Assembly (NCBI RefSeq): GCF_000764185.1
Contig: NZ_JQEC01000002.1
Location: 420,610-484,609, forward strand
Source: Colwellia psychrerythraea
Lineage (GTDB): Bacteria; Pseudomonadota; Gammaproteobacteria; Enterobacterales; Alteromonadaceae
Reading direction: 5' to 3'
Length of the DNA stretch: 64,000 nucleotides
The position numbers and the translations under genes are program-made. Below are positions 24,986 through 35,080 of this stretch, piece by piece. The notes under the pieces are model-generated. The model was not told where the DNA came from. It made no database searches and was given only the letters and a program-made list of their open reading frames with translations. Positions within the stretch are counted from its first letter, which is position 1; every line of letters begins with the position of its first letter.

Positions 24986-27373
24986 ATGCGTAAGTTCCAA
25001 TGGCTATTTATTTTTCTATTTCTCTCCGGTTGCGCCACCTTAGGGGTGATGGAGTTTGATAAGTTATATGGTCCTAGCCATGTCGACAATAGGTTAAGCC
25101 AGCCTAAGGCAACCGCTGCGCAAGAAATACATTTTAACCAACAAATACAGCCTATTATAGAAAACCGCTGTGTTGTTTGTCACGGCTGTTACGACGCCCC
25201 TTGCCAATTAAAAATGGAAAGTCGTGCTGGTATTGAACGTGGCGCCAATAAAGCTATCGTCTATAGCGGTGAACGTTTACTTACTGCTAAGATCAGCGAT
25301 AGCTTAAGTAAATTAACTGAATTGAATAGCCAGAGCTTAGCGCCGCTACGCCAGCAAGGTTTTTTCCCTGTACTTAATGAACGCCAACAAACTGAGCAGG
25401 TCAATACTCAAGCCAGTTTAATCTATCAAATGCTGCTGCTAAAAAAACAGCATCCTCTGCCCAACGAAGCATTACTTAATAAAAGCTTCGATATTTCACT
25501 TGATAGAAGTCAGCAATGTCCAACCATCGAAGAGTTTGAACAATATAAGAGTAACTTCCCTCTTGGCGGTATGCCTTACGCACTGCCTGGGTTAACGAAT
25601 ATAGAGCATAATAAATTAACGGCTTGGTTGACCCAAGGCGCAATTATGCCAGCCACAACACCGCTGACTAGCGCTGAACAAAAAATGATTAACCGTTGGG
25701 AGATATTACTTAATGGTAGTTCGGCGAAAGAGCAGCTGATCGCTCGTTATTTATATGAGCACTTATACCTAGCCAATTTATATTTTGATAAAGCACAAAC
25801 TAGCTATTTCAAACTAGTGCGTTCAAGTACTGCCAGTGGCGAAAAAATCGCAGTTATTACTACCCGCCGTCCCTTTGACTCACCTTATGCTGATGGTCGA
25901 AATGATGCCGTTATTGATAAACCAGACGTTTTTTACCGACTCATTAAACACAACGATACCATTATTGCCAAACGCCATATGCCCTATCCCTTTGGTGAGG
26001 AAAAATTCGCCCGACTTAATGCACTTTTTTATCAGCCAGATTATACGGTGAACTCGCTACCCGATTACCAATTAGCGAATGCTTCAAACCCCTTTAAAAC
26101 ATTTCAAGCCATTCCAAATAAGTCGCGTTATCAGTTTTTATTAGATCAAGCACAGTTCTCCATCATGAACTTTATCAAAGGTCCTGTTTGTCGAGGCCAA
26201 ATTGCTTTAAACGTAATTGAAGATAACTTCTGGGTATTCTTCCTTAATCCAGATAGTTTTGATAATTACCCTAATGATGAATTCATTAACGCTAATACTG
26301 ATTTATTACAATTACCCGCAGCTACCAGTGATAATGCCATGTCACTACTATACTGGCGCCAATATGCTAATCGCCAGCAGCAATATGTAAAAAATAAATT
26401 GGCTTATATAGAAGAGCTGAATTTACAAAGCGATGAGATAAACCTAGATTTAATTTGGTCAGGCAAAGGCAACCCAAATGCCAGCTTAACGGTATTTAGA
26501 CACTATGACAGCGCTTCTGTGTTAAAAGGTTTTGTTGGCCCAACACCTAAAACGGCTTGGTTGATAACTTACCCATTATTAGAACGTATTCATTATCTGT
26601 TAGTGGCTGGATTTGATGTTTATGGCAATGTTGGTCATCAATTAAAAACTCGTCTTTATATGGACTTTTTGCGTATGGAAGCGGAGAGTAATTTCATTAG
26701 CTTACTGCCTAAAAAACAACGTAAATCGGTCCATGAACATTGGTACCGAGACACTGATGATACTGTAAAAGATTATATTTTTTCAGACGATTTCTATCAA
26801 TTACCTGACACAGGCCTTAACTACCAAACAAGCACCCCGAAAAAAGAGCTTTTTCAATTCATCGCTAATTACACTAAAAATAGCCAAGTAAACCAGTTTA
26901 ACCTCACTTCATTACCATTAAGTGCTAGCGATAAACTAATAGCAGACATAGAAAATATGCCCGGAGAAAGCGTCGCCTTATTACCACAAGTAAGTTATGT
27001 CATGGTAGAAAATAACGGCAAGCAACAAGTTTATAGCTTGATCAATAATTCTGCACATACTAATGTTGCCCACTTATTTTCTGAAGAAAATAGACGGCTT
27101 CCTGCAGAAGATAATTTAGCGGTTTTGCGTGGTGTTGTTGGCACCTACCCCAATGCCTTTTTTAAAATAGACCAAGTTCACCTCGTTGAATTTGTTAATA
27201 GCTTGGTGGCATTAAAAACTGAGCAAGATTATCAAACACTTAAAGACCAATTTTCCATTCGTCGAACCAATTCGGATTTCTGGATTTTTGCCGATGAATT
27301 ACATGCTTGGTATAAAACTAATCAGCCGGATTCTGCTGGTTTACTTGACTTCAACCGTTTAGAAAACCGCTAG
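24986..27373 (+). CDS. cti: Fatty acid cis/trans isomerase (Cti), lipoprotein form
   Basis: From the ATG at 24986 the protein has 795 residues. A signal peptide with lipobox LSGC (Cys16) is followed by the Cti-type haem-binding site C62-V-V-C-H66 (ENRCVVCHGCYDAPCQLKM). The long family-typical body includes ERGANKAIVYSGERL, GPVCRGQIALNVI, NPNASLTVFRHYDSASV, VYGNVGHQLKTRLYMDFLRMEAE and ANYTKNSQ. Cti converts cis unsaturated acyl chains of membrane phospholipids to trans in the periplasm without ATP, stiffening the membrane under heat or solvent stress. A longer ORF from 24935 starts inside a MITE-like terminal repeat and lacks a ribosome site. The chosen ATG has AAGG at 24976-24979 and gives a good signal peptide. 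Confidence 0.88.
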   Translation: MRKFQWLFIFLFLSGCATLGVMEFDKLYGPSHVDNRLSQPKATAAQEIHFNQQIQPIIENRCVVCHGCYDAPCQLKMESRAGIERGANKAIVYSGERLLTAKISDSLSKLTELNSQSLAPLRQQGFFPVLNERQQTEQVNTQASLIYQMLLLKKQHPLPNEALLNKSFDISLDRSQQCPTIEEFEQYKSNFPLGGMPYALPGLTNIEHNKLTAWLTQGAIMPATTPLTSAEQKMINRWEILLNGSSAKEQLIARYLYEHLYLANLYFDKAQTSYFKLVRSSTASGEKIAVITTRRPFDSPYADGRNDAVIDKPDVFYRLIKHNDTIIAKRHMPYPFGEEKFARLNALFYQPDYTVNSLPDYQLANASNPFKTFQAIPNKSRYQFLLDQAQFSIMNFIKGPVCRGQIALNVIEDNFWVFFLNPDSFDNYPNDEFINANTDLLQLPAATSDNAMSLLYWRQYANRQQQYVKNKLAYIEELNLQSDEINLDLIWSGKGNPNASLTVFRHYDSASVLKGFVGPTPKTAWLITYPLLERIHYLLVAGFDVYGNVGHQLKTRLYMDFLRMEAESNFISLLPKKQRKSVHEHWYRDTDDTVKDYIFSDDFYQLPDTGLNYQTSTPKKELFQFIANYTKNSQVNQFNLTSLPLSASDKLIADIENMPGESVALLPQVSYVMVENNGKQQVYSLINNSAHTNVAHLFSEENRRLPAEDNLAVLRGVVGTYPNAFFKIDQVHLVEFVNSLVALKTEQDYQTLKDQFSIRRTNSDFWIFADELHAWYKTNQPDSAGLLDFNRLENR

Positions 27374-27419
27374 TTATTAATGTAAACTTCTATGCCAAAC
27401 GCTGTAAAAAAATACTGCC

Positions 27420-27447
27420 GCTTGCCTCAGATGTCAATGAGGCAAGC
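27420..27447. terminator. Perfect hairpin after cti
   Basis: GCTTGCCTCA (27420-27429) pairs exactly with TGAGGCAAGC (27438-27447) across an 8-base loop. The plus strand lacks a T-run, so it may end or stabilise the cti message only weakly. Confidence 0.5.
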
Positions 27448-27566
27448 AATAGTCTTGCTCAACCCTCATCTGCTACACTGCCAATCGAAATGTAAAATAA
27501 ATGTCAATCTACGGCGGGTTACTCGTATTAACTTGCCTATTGCTCACTTCAACAAGCGAGATTTAA

Positions 27567-29738
27567 ATGAACAAACAAAGCCTTTTCTTGACCAGTATTT
27601 TGGTCACTAGTGTATTAGCCGGTTGTACTGGTAGCAGTGTTGAAAAAACACCTGACACCTCTGTGTTAGCTCAAAATCAAGCACTACAAATCACTTACCC
27701 TGTCACTCAGAAAGGTGATGTTGTTGATAATTATTTTGGCAGTGATGTTGCTGACCCATACCGTTGGTTAGAAGATGATCGTAGCGAAGAAACTGGCGCT
27801 TGGGTTAAAGCAGAAAACAAAGTAACGTTTGATTACTTAGCGCAAATACCATACCGCGGCCAACTTAAATCTCGTTTAGCTGAACTATGGAACTATGAAA
27901 AAGTTGGCGCGCCATTTAAAGAAGGTAACTACACCTATTTTTATAAAAATGACGGTCTACAAAACCAATACGTTGTATATCGCCAAAAAGACGATGACAA
28001 AGCTGAAGTGTTTTTAGATCCTAATACATTTAGTAAAGATGGAACCACCTCTATGGGACAGCTTAGCTTCTCAAAAGATGGCTCAATTGCCGCTTATGCT
28101 ATCTCTGAAGGTGGTAGTGATTGGCGCAAAATTATTATTATTGATGTAGAGACAAAAAAAGTATTAGAAACACCACTAGTTGACGTTAAATTTTCTGGTA
28201 TTTCATGGTTTAAAAATGAAGGTTTTTACTACTCAAGTTACGACAAACCAGAAGGCAGTGAATTATCTGCCAAGACTGACCAACATAAACTTTATTATCA
28301 TGTCTTAGGTCAGTCACAAAAAGACGATAAAGTTATTTTTGGTGATACACCAGAAGAAAAGCGTCGTTACGTTAGTGGTGACGTTACCGAAGATAACCGT
28401 TTTTTACTTATCTCTGGAGCAGTTTCAACATCAGGCAATGATCTTTACCTTAAAGATTTAACTAAGCCAAATAGCCCGTTAGTTACCATTATCGATAATT
28501 TTGATGCTGATACTTATGTGATCGAAAATGAAGATGACAAGTTATTTTTAGTGACTAACTTAAATGCGCCAAATAAGAAAGTTGTTACAGTGAATGCTAA
28601 AGCGCCAGCAAGTAAAAACTGGACTGACTTTATTGCCGAAACAGAATACGTATTAAGCGCTTCAACGGGTGGTGGTTACTTTTTTACTGAGTATATGGTT
28701 GATGCCATTTCGAAAGTTTACCAATATGACTATCAAGGTAAACAAGTGCGTGAAATCAACTTACCGGGCGTTGGTAGCTCTTCAGCGCTTGAAGGCGGAA
28801 AAGATGAAAGCACCTTGTATTACTCTTTTAGTAACTACAAAACCCCAGGCACTATCTATAGCTTCAACATAGATAAAGGTAACAGCGATGTTTACCGCAA
28901 GTCAGGCGCAAAGTTTGATAGTGCTGCTTATGAGTCCAAACAAGTATTCTACCCTTCAAAAGACGGTACTAAGGTACCTATGATCATTACCTATAAAAAA
29001 GGTATTGAACTAAATAGTAAAAACCCAACTATTTTATATGGTTACGGTGGCTTCAATGTTAGCTTAACACCACGATTCAGTGTTTCTCGTGCGGTATGGT
29101 TAGAGCAAGGTGGCATTTATGCTGTGGCTAACTTACGTGGCGGTGGTGAATACGGTAAGAAATGGCATAAAGCGGGTACTCAGCTAGACAAGCAAAATGT
29201 TTTTGATGACTTTATTGCCGCTGGTGAGTATTTAATCAAACAAGATTATACCTCGAGTGATTATTTAGCGATTAATGGCGGCTCTAATGGTGGTTTATTA
29301 GTAGGTGCTGTTATGACACAACGTCCTGATCTAATGAAAGTTGCCTTACCTGCCGTTGGTGTATTAGATATGCTGAGATACCATACCTTCACAGCTGGTG
29401 CCGGTTGGGCATACGATTATGGTACTGCTGAGCAAAGTGAAGCGATGTTCAAATATTTGCAAGCTTATTCACCAGTACACAATGTTAAAGCCGGTGTGAG
29501 CTACCCTGCAACTATGGTTACCACTGGCGATCATGATGACCGTGTTGTGCCGGCACATTCATTCAAGTTTGCTGCAGAGTTACAAGCCAAACAAGCAGGT
29601 ACTGCACCGACATTAATTCGCATTGAAACTAATGCTGGACATGGCGCTGGTACGCCAGTATCTAAAACTATCGAGCAGTACGCCGATATCTATGCATTTA
29701 CTTTGTTCAACATGGGTTTTACTTCATTACCTCAGTAA
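27567..29738 (+). CDS. Prolyl oligopeptidase family serine peptidase (S9A), lipoprotein
   Basis: A 723-residue S9A peptidase with lipobox LAGC near residue 19 (VLAGCTGSS). The N-terminal part is the beta-propeller domain ([34 protein letters not shown]). The C-terminal alpha/beta-hydrolase domain carries the triad: Ser573 in GGSNGG, Asp at 657/658 in GDHDDRVVP, and His692 in NAGHGAG. It cleaves short peptides after proline. The lipidated form would act in the periplasm or at the outer membrane, presumably in peptide scavenging (inference). It has its own upstream region and ends at a strong terminator. Confidence 0.9.
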   Translation: MNKQSLFLTSILVTSVLAGCTGSSVEKTPDTSVLAQNQALQITYPVTQKGDVVDNYFGSDVADPYRWLEDDRSEETGAWVKAENKVTFDYLAQIPYRGQLKSRLAELWNYEKVGAPFKEGNYTYFYKNDGLQNQYVVYRQKDDDKAEVFLDPNTFSKDGTTSMGQLSFSKDGSIAAYAISEGGSDWRKIIIIDVETKKVLETPLVDVKFSGISWFKNEGFYYSSYDKPEGSELSAKTDQHKLYYHVLGQSQKDDKVIFGDTPEEKRRYVSGDVTEDNRFLLISGAVSTSGNDLYLKDLTKPNSPLVTIIDNFDADTYVIENEDDKLFLVTNLNAPNKKVVTVNAKAPASKNWTDFIAETEYVLSASTGGGYFFTEYMVDAISKVYQYDYQGKQVREINLPGVGSSSALEGGKDESTLYYSFSNYKTPGTIYSFNIDKGNSDVYRKSGAKFDSAAYESKQVFYPSKDGTKVPMIITYKKGIELNSKNPTILYGYGGFNVSLTPRFSVSRAVWLEQGGIYAVANLRGGGEYGKKWHKAGTQLDKQNVFDDFIAAGEYLIKQDYTSSDYLAINGGSNGGLLVGAVMTQRPDLMKVALPAVGVLDMLRYHTFTAGAGWAYDYGTAEQSEAMFKYLQAYSPVHNVKAGVSYPATMVTTGDHDDRVVPAHSFKFAAELQAKQAGTAPTLIRIETNAGHGAGTPVSKTIEQYADIYAFTLFNMGFTSLPQ

Positions 29739-29781
29739 TGCGGTAAACTTTGCCTTAAAAGAATAAAGCTGATCTCGATCA

Positions 29782-29812
29782 AGTACCTGAGTAAATTACT
29801 CAGGTACTATTT
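29782..29812 (+). terminator. Terminator after the prolyl oligopeptidase
   Basis: A perfect 12-bp stem, AGTACCTGAGTA (29782-29793) with TACTCAGGTACT (29797-29808), has a 3-base loop. The following T-tract (ATTTC) is short. Confidence 0.7.
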
Positions 29813-29873
29813 CAACAAGTCTTAATAATACTAATGAAGTAAATAGATTCTATTTAAATAACTGGAGTAAATT

Positions 29874-29981
29874 ATGGATTGTTGCGGTGGTTGTGGTGGC
29901 GAAGGTCATGTTGATAAAACAGAGCAAGAACAAGCTAACGAAAAACCAGCTGAGAAAACTGAAGCTACTGAGAAAGAGTAA
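29874..29981 (+). CDS. 35-residue Cys/Gly-rich small protein
   Basis: The ATG at 29874 is preceded by GGAG (29864-29867) with a 6-base spacer. The frame runs 35 codons to TAA at 29979-29981. The N-terminus is MDCCGGCGGEGH, three Cys and a His in 12 residues. The remainder is a highly charged Lys/Glu-rich tail ending ATEKE. A good ribosome site, terminators on both sides and strong compositional order indicate a real gene. The Cys/His cluster looks like a metal-binding site, but I do not recognise the family and assign no function. Confidence 0.7.
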   Translation: MDCCGGCGGEGHVDKTEQEQANEKPAEKTEATEKE

Positions 29982-30041
29982 TTTACCTTACTATAAATTT
30001 TTATTTTTTGTCTTGGGATCGCTCAGTGCCTCTATGTTAAC

Positions 30042-30076
30042 AAGCCACTAACTTATTTAAGTTCAGTGGCTTTTTT
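30042..30076. terminator. Strong bidirectional terminator
   Basis: AAGCCACT-AACTT (30042-30054) pairs with AAGTT-c-AGTGGCTT (30059-30072), with one bulged C, followed by T6. It serves the small-protein gene (+) and the nuclease gene (-). Confidence 0.85.
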
Positions 30077-30103
30077 ATCTGCACTTATAAATAACTGCCA
30101 ACG

Positions 30104-30559
30104 TTAACTACACCAATTTTTCTTAGTTTTACCGTGATATTCAGTGGCATGATTATACTTAATCAGTTGCTCAGCAAGATTAAGACCATCGACATAAACA
30201 TCGGCTATCAAGCGGAAATATTTACCACGTTTGATATTTTTTAAGGTGATACGTTTCGCACCACGTAAGTGTTTAACGGTAAACTGCTTTGCTAGCTTAG
30301 CTTGCGCTTTTTCTTTGGGACATTTACCTCGTAATTCCGGTGTATCTATACCATTGATACGAATCGACATATGCTCACCAACAATCGTTGGAAAACCCTC
30401 TATATTCGCCCTAAAAGTATCACCATCATAAATACTGGTGATTTCTGCAACGGTTGCATTACCATAACTATTGTTTTTTGCACTGATACTAAAAGACTGT
30501 ATGGCTAATAGAGCAGCTAACAAAAGGGTGAATGATAGAGTTAATAAAGATTTATTCAT
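30104..30559 (-). CDS. Secreted thermonuclease-family (SNase-like) protein
   Basis: A 151-residue protein with a signal peptide (first 27 residues, cleavage near SISAKN) and an SNase-like OB-fold domain. Family motifs are visible: I-Y-D-G-D-T-F, I-R-I-N-G-I-D-T-P-E, K-C-P-K-E-K-A, and Y-V-D-G-L-N-L-A-E-Q-L-I. The catalytic Asp/Arg/Glu pattern of staphylococcal nuclease is mostly present (R in SIRINGIDTPE, E in PELRGK). Two Cys (RGKCP and NWCS) may pair. Likely an extracytoplasmic nuclease. It lies 64 bases downstream of recQ on the same strand. Confidence 0.82.
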   Translation of the reverse strand: MNKSLLTLSFTLLLAALLAIQSFSISAKNNSYGNATVAEITSIYDGDTFRANIEGFPTIVGEHMSIRINGIDTPELRGKCPKEKAQAKLAKQFTVKHLRGAKRITLKNIKRGKYFRLIADVYVDGLNLAEQLIKYNHATEYHGKTKKNWCS

Positions 30560-30623
30560 AAATACTGCAAGTAAGATAACTAGTTTTTAGCTATGACCTT
30601 AATTATATTCCTGGTTATGCCGC

Positions 30624-32483
30624 TTATTTATGTTCTTTAATTAATGCTAAGAACGGCTGACCATAACGTGATAGCTTCACCTCACCAATACCACTAACAC
30701 TCAGCATTGCTCTTGAGGTTTGTGGCTTTATACGTGCCAATTCAGATAAGGTGGCGTCATTAAAGACAATAAAAGGTGCAATATCTTCGCCATCAGCAAT
30801 ACCTTTGCGCAATTCACGTAACTTAGCGAATAAAGCACGGTCATAGCTTTTTTGTGGTGCCTTCTGCTGCCAGTAACTGGCTTTTTGTAAACGCGGGCTT
30901 GCTAGCATTAATGGCTCTTGTGCTTTTAGAACCACACCTGAGGCTTGCGTTAAACATAAAATGGATTGTTGCTCTATATCTTGCTGCAAATAGCCAAGAT
31001 GTATTAGCTGACCAATAATAGAGAACCAATAACCTGCGGTTTTACCTTTACCTAAACCAAAGGTTGAAACTTTATCATGACCTAATTGTTTAATTTTATC
31101 AGAAAGTTCGCCGCGTAATACCGCAATAACATGATTAATATCACCTTGCTGCTCGATACGATAAACACATGACAATACTTTTTGTGCCTCTATAGTGCCA
31201 TCAAACTGACTCGGCGGATCGAGACAAATATCGCAGTTACCACAGCCTTTTTCGGTATATTCAGCAAAATAATTCAGTACTACCTGTCGGCGACAAGTTT
31301 GTGCATCTATAAAAGCATCCATAGCGGCAAAGCGCTGCATCTCAACATTGACTCGCTCAGGGTTATCGCCTTCACTAATACGTTTCTTAATACGGGCGAC
31401 ATCTTTTTCATCAACCAAAAATAAAGCTTCTGCATCTAAACCATCACGACCAGCGCGACCAATTTCTTGATAATAAGACTCTAACGTACGTGGTGGCTCA
31501 TAATGAATAACATAGCGGACATTAGGTTTATTAATGCCTAAGCCAAAGGCAACGGTAGCGATCACTATTTGAATATTATCTTTGGTAAAACCTTCTTGTA
31601 CTATGGAGCGAATTTCATTTTCTAAACCAGCATGGTAAGCGGCACAATTAATGCCACTAGCAGCCAAATATTTTGCCAATTTCTCTACTTGCCAACGGCT
31701 ATTGCAATAAATAATGCCACTATCTTCTGCCCGCTTTTTGATATAACCCAAGAGCTGCTTTTCGCCATTGTATTTCGGCGCTAAGGTAAAGCGGATATTA
31801 GGTCGGTCAAAGCTATCAAGATGAATATATGGATTTGGCAGCGCTAACTGGTTTAAAATATCTTTACGAGTAGTAACATCCGCCGTAGCGGTTAATGCCA
31901 TCACCGGCACGGTAGGAAAGTTTTGTTTTAAACATTGCAGTTTGGTGTAGGCCGGTCTGAAATCATGGCCCCATTGAGAAATACAATGCGCTTCATCAAT
32001 GGCAAACAAGCTTAATGGCAACTGGCTCAAGCTTTGTAAGAAGTAATAATTAGTTAAACGCTCAGGTGCCACATACAATAACTTGATTTCACCACGTCCT
32101 AAGCGAGCAAAGATATCACTGATCTCACTTTGCTCTAAACTAGAGTTAATAAACGCCGCCGATATGCCTTGGTGAGTTAAACCGTCAACTTGATCTTTCA
32201 TCAAGGCGATTAATGGCGACACAACGATAGTAACTCCGGGTAACAACACCGCCGGCAGTTGGTAACATAACGACTTACCACCGCCCGTTGGCATTAACAC
32301 CAGAGAATCTTGCCCTTGTAGTAAATTGTTAATAATTTCTGCTTGCCCAGCACGAAAGCTCTCATAGCCAAAATGGTGCTTTAAGGTATCGAGCAATAAG
32401 GCCATATTTGCAGTACCGGCTTGGCTACTGACTTCAGCACTGCTTTCTGCGCTTATTTGGGTATTGTCTACTGGGGAGTTCAA
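30624..32483 (-). CDS. recQ: ATP-dependent DNA helicase RecQ
   Basis: A complete RecQ. Walker A is [13 protein letters not shown]; the DEAH box is [17 protein letters not shown], followed by ALTATAD. The second RecA lobe has [30 protein letters not shown] and [10 protein letters not shown]. The zinc site CRRQ...CGNCDIC and a C-terminal HRDC domain ([20 protein letters not shown]) complete it. It unwinds DNA 3'-5' in recombination and repair. The longest frame begins with TTG at 32483. An ATG at 32405 ([14 protein letters not shown]) would give a 593-residue protein starting where many RecQs start. Neither has a clear ribosome site, so the N-terminal 26 residues are uncertain. Confidence 0.93.
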   Translation of the reverse strand: MNSPVDNTQISAESSAEVSSQAGTANMALLLDTLKHHFGYESFRAGQAEIINNLLQGQDSLVLMPTGGGKSLCYQLPAVLLPGVTIVVSPLIALMKDQVDGLTHQGISAAFINSSLEQSEISDIFARLGRGEIKLLYVAPERLTNYYFLQSLSQLPLSLFAIDEAHCISQWGHDFRPAYTKLQCLKQNFPTVPVMALTATADVTTRKDILNQLALPNPYIHLDSFDRPNIRFTLAPKYNGEKQLLGYIKKRAEDSGIIYCNSRWQVEKLAKYLAASGINCAAYHAGLENEIRSIVQEGFTKDNIQIVIATVAFGLGINKPNVRYVIHYEPPRTLESYYQEIGRAGRDGLDAEALFLVDEKDVARIKKRISEGDNPERVNVEMQRFAAMDAFIDAQTCRRQVVLNYFAEYTEKGCGNCDICLDPPSQFDGTIEAQKVLSCVYRIEQQGDINHVIAVLRGELSDKIKQLGHDKVSTFGLGKGKTAGYWFSIIGQLIHLGYLQQDIEQQSILCLTQASGVVLKAQEPLMLASPRLQKASYWQQKAPQKSYDRALFAKLRELRKGIADGEDIAPFIVFNDATLSELARIKPQTSRAMLSVSGIGEVKLSRYGQPFLALIKEHK

Positions 32484-32727
32484 GAAGCTGTCGACTATTT
32501 TTCTTAGGAGTAATACGCTATTTTAACTCAGCAACATGGTGAAAACCTAGTACAGAAAAATATATTTATAACTCGTACAAAATCATTCAGTTGCTTAGAC
32601 AGTAAACTTAATAGTATTCGTAAGTTTACACCGTTAGAAATAAGCACTGAGCTTTTAGTACTCTCCCTCTTTAATGTCATGTTATTATCCCGCCTTTCCT
32701 ACACTTTGTCCGTGGAATGATGAACTC

Positions 32728-33630
32728 ATGAGCACAACAACTTCTGATCAACTTGAAGACAATAGCAGCCGTAACGGCACCTTAAGTGCGTTATGCGCAT
32801 ACCTGCTATGGGGCTTTGCGCCGATTTATTTTAAATTACTCAGCGAAATTGAGCCTGGTGAAATATTAATGCATAGGGTTATTTGGTCAGCATTGTTTTT
32901 ACTGGTGATGATTATCGCTATGAAAAAGTGGTCACAGTTGGTTGCTGTTTTCCGTCAACCAAAGGTATTACTCTTGTTGTCTTTATCGGCCAGTTTTCTG
33001 GCGATAAATTGGTTTCTTTTTATCTGGGCCATTAACAATAACCATTTACTCGATGCCAGCTTAGGCTACTACATTAACCCACTATTTAATGTTGTCCTCG
33101 GTATGCTGTTTTTTCACGAGCGTTTACGCCGTAATCAATTAATAGCGGTAGGTTTAGCCTTTACTGGTGTATTGGTGCAACTGGTAACATTAGGTACTCT
33201 ACCCATGATTTCACTGGCTTTGGCCAGTACATTTGCTATTTACGGTTTAATAAGAAAAAAACTGCCGGTAAATTCATTTATCGGCCTATTCATTGAATCA
33301 CTGTTAATGCTGCCAATCGCCTTAGTTTATTGGTATTTCTTTGTGGAAACTAGCACCAGCGATATGGCGATAAACACGGCCAGCCTGAACTTTACTTTGA
33401 TCATGGCCGGTGTAGTCACTACCGCACCTTTACTATTTTTTACTGTCGCAGCTAAACGACTAGCATTATCTACCTTAGGTTTTTTTCAATACTTGGGACC
33501 AAGCATAATGTTTTTACTGGCAACCTTTTATTATCAGGAAACTATGAAAAGTGCTGAACTGATCACCTTCATTTTTATCTGGGCAGCCTTAATACTCTAT
33601 AGTCTGGATTCACTGAAAAAACGTGCTTAA
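32728..33630 (+). CDS. rarD: RarD-type EamA transporter
   Basis: About 300 residues from the ATG at 32728, with ten predicted membrane helices of the EamA/DMT fold. RarD signatures are present: CAYLLWGFAPIYFKL, GEILMHRVIWSALFLL, AINNNHLLDASLGYYINPL and LGFFQYLGPSIMFLLA. RarD proteins are drug/metabolite transporters of uncertain substrate, first linked to chloramphenicol sensitivity. The frame extends to an ATG at 32674, but the extra 18 residues do not resemble the family and lack a ribosome site. It is divergent from recQ and ends at a shared terminator. Confidence 0.85.
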   Translation: MSTTTSDQLEDNSSRNGTLSALCAYLLWGFAPIYFKLLSEIEPGEILMHRVIWSALFLLVMIIAMKKWSQLVAVFRQPKVLLLLSLSASFLAINWFLFIWAINNNHLLDASLGYYINPLFNVVLGMLFFHERLRRNQLIAVGLAFTGVLVQLVTLGTLPMISLALASTFAIYGLIRKKLPVNSFIGLFIESLLMLPIALVYWYFFVETSTSDMAINTASLNFTLIMAGVVTTAPLLFFTVAAKRLALSTLGFFQYLGPSIMFLLATFYYQETMKSAELITFIFIWAALILYSLDSLKKRA

Positions 33631-33681
33631 CGCTGCTCTTTAAATACCTAAAGAATTTACCAACAATAATAACCAGCAAAA

Positions 33682-33718
33682 AAAAGCGCTCATTCTCAGT
33701 AAGAGAACAAGCGCTTTT
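33682..33718. terminator. Bidirectional terminator between rarD and the REC-GGDEF gene
   Basis: AAAAGCGCT (33682-33690) pairs with AGCGCTTTT (33710-33718), with an inner TTCTC/GAGAA stem and A- and T-runs on both sides. Confidence 0.85.
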
Positions 33719-33746
33719 ATTCATGCTTTTTTTGTCAAAAAATTAG

Positions 33747-35006
33747 CTATTCTTCAAGCTCTGCACCAGAAATCACCACCTGGTTACGACCATTTTCTTT
33801 AGCTAAATAAAGCGCATTATCGGCTTCATTCAATTGTTTAGCGAATTCGTCGTGACTATCAAAAATCACCCCTAAACTTAATGTTATTGATATCGGCGTT
33901 TCACCTGCAGGAATTGTTGATACCGCTATTTCTCGTCTAAAATCATCTAACTTGTTATACAAATTATCTGTATCTAAACCATGCAACAGTACCGCAAATT
34001 CTTCACCACCCAAACGTGCAGTTAGCCCTGAACCAAAGTGTTTACGCATATAAAGCGCCACTATTTTTAATACCTGATCGCCAGCATCATGGCCGTAGCT
34101 ATCATTAACTTTTTTAAAGAAATCAATGTCAATCATCGCCAGACAGTAAGGCACTTTCTTACTGATATACTCTTTAATTCGTGGTTCAGCGTTGCGGAAA
34201 AAAGCACGTCGATTAGCCAGATCGGTTAAATAATCCGTATTGGCTGCATGCTGAATTTTGGCAATATTATTCAGGCTATCAATGTTCTGAGTTATACGAC
34301 AATAGAATTCTTCAGGGCAAAATGGTTTACGTAAAAAGTCATCCGCGCCATTTTTAATAAAACGCGCTGAATGAATGCCGTTACTGGCACCTGAAATACC
34401 TATTACAGCTAACTGTTCACGCGTATAAATACGGCGAATTTCATTCGTCAATTCAATACCATCCATTACTGGCATTTCTAAATCGGTAATGACCATCTTA
34501 ATATTTTTGTGTTGCTTAATTTTTTCTAATGCCTGCACACCGTTATTAGCCGTGATGACAGTAAAGTTACGGCGCTTTAATAATTCAACAATATGATTTC
34601 GCGCTGCCGATGAATCATCAACCACTAAAATGGTATTTTGATCATTGGTTTGCTGCCAATGTAAAATACGTTTTAAATATAAAAAAGCTTGGCTGTTTTC
34701 CTTAGGAATATAATCAATAACTGGCTGCGACAATATTTTTTGGCGTGTCTCATCATCCATTTTTCCCGTCATAACAACGCTTGGAATGCCGTGAGACAAC
34801 ACACAGGCTATTGCTTCGCCATCGAGCGCATCAGGTAAGGCATAATCGATGGTCGCTGCAAAAAAATCTGTATCCGCAGATAATATATTTTCCACTTCAG
34901 CCAAGTTAGTGGCAATGACCACCTCAAACTTTAAAGAGCGGGCTATCTGTTTGATAACGGTAGCTATAGGTTTACTGTCTTCTACTACTAATAATCTTTG
35001 CGACAT
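33747..35006 (-). CDS. Two-receiver response regulator with active-type GGDEF domain
   Basis: A 419-residue protein. Receiver 1 (about 1-115) has VVEDSK, the phospho-Asp in TIDYALPDA, T in VMTGK, and K in YIPKEN. Receiver 2 (about 123-240) has VVDDSS, TDLEMPVMDG, GISGAS and LRKPF. The GGDEF domain (about 255-419) has the catalytic motif GGEEF at 333-337 and IDIDFFKKVNDSYGHDAGD, so diguanylate cyclase activity is expected. There is no RxxD inhibitory site before GGEEF, so product feedback is unlikely. The cognate kinase is not adjacent. Ends at the bidirectional terminator shared with rarD. Confidence 0.9.
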   Translation of the reverse strand: MSQRLLVVEDSKPIATVIKQIARSLKFEVVIATNLAEVENILSADTDFFAATIDYALPDALDGEAIACVLSHGIPSVVMTGKMDDETRQKILSQPVIDYIPKENSQAFLYLKRILHWQQTNDQNTILVVDDSSAARNHIVELLKRRNFTVITANNGVQALEKIKQHKNIKMVITDLEMPVMDGIELTNEIRRIYTREQLAVIGISGASNGIHSARFIKNGADDFLRKPFCPEEFYCRITQNIDSLNNIAKIQHAANTDYLTDLANRRAFFRNAEPRIKEYISKKVPYCLAMIDIDFFKKVNDSYGHDAGDQVLKIVALYMRKHFGSGLTARLGGEEFAVLLHGLDTDNLYNKLDDFRREIAVSTIPAGETPISITLSLGVIFDSHDEFAKQLNEADNALYLAKENGRNQVVISGAELEE

Positions 35007-35080
35007 CTCAACACCTTTTAATTTTTATTAGGCTACTTTGCATGTTCTTTCTAGCACTTAACAAATAGCCGAATGCTCAG

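Noticed and set aside
27392..27610. 72-codon ORF between cti and the prolyl oligopeptidase
   Set aside because: It has no ribosome site, runs through a perfect hairpin and overlaps the start of the peptidase in another frame; composition looks noncoding.
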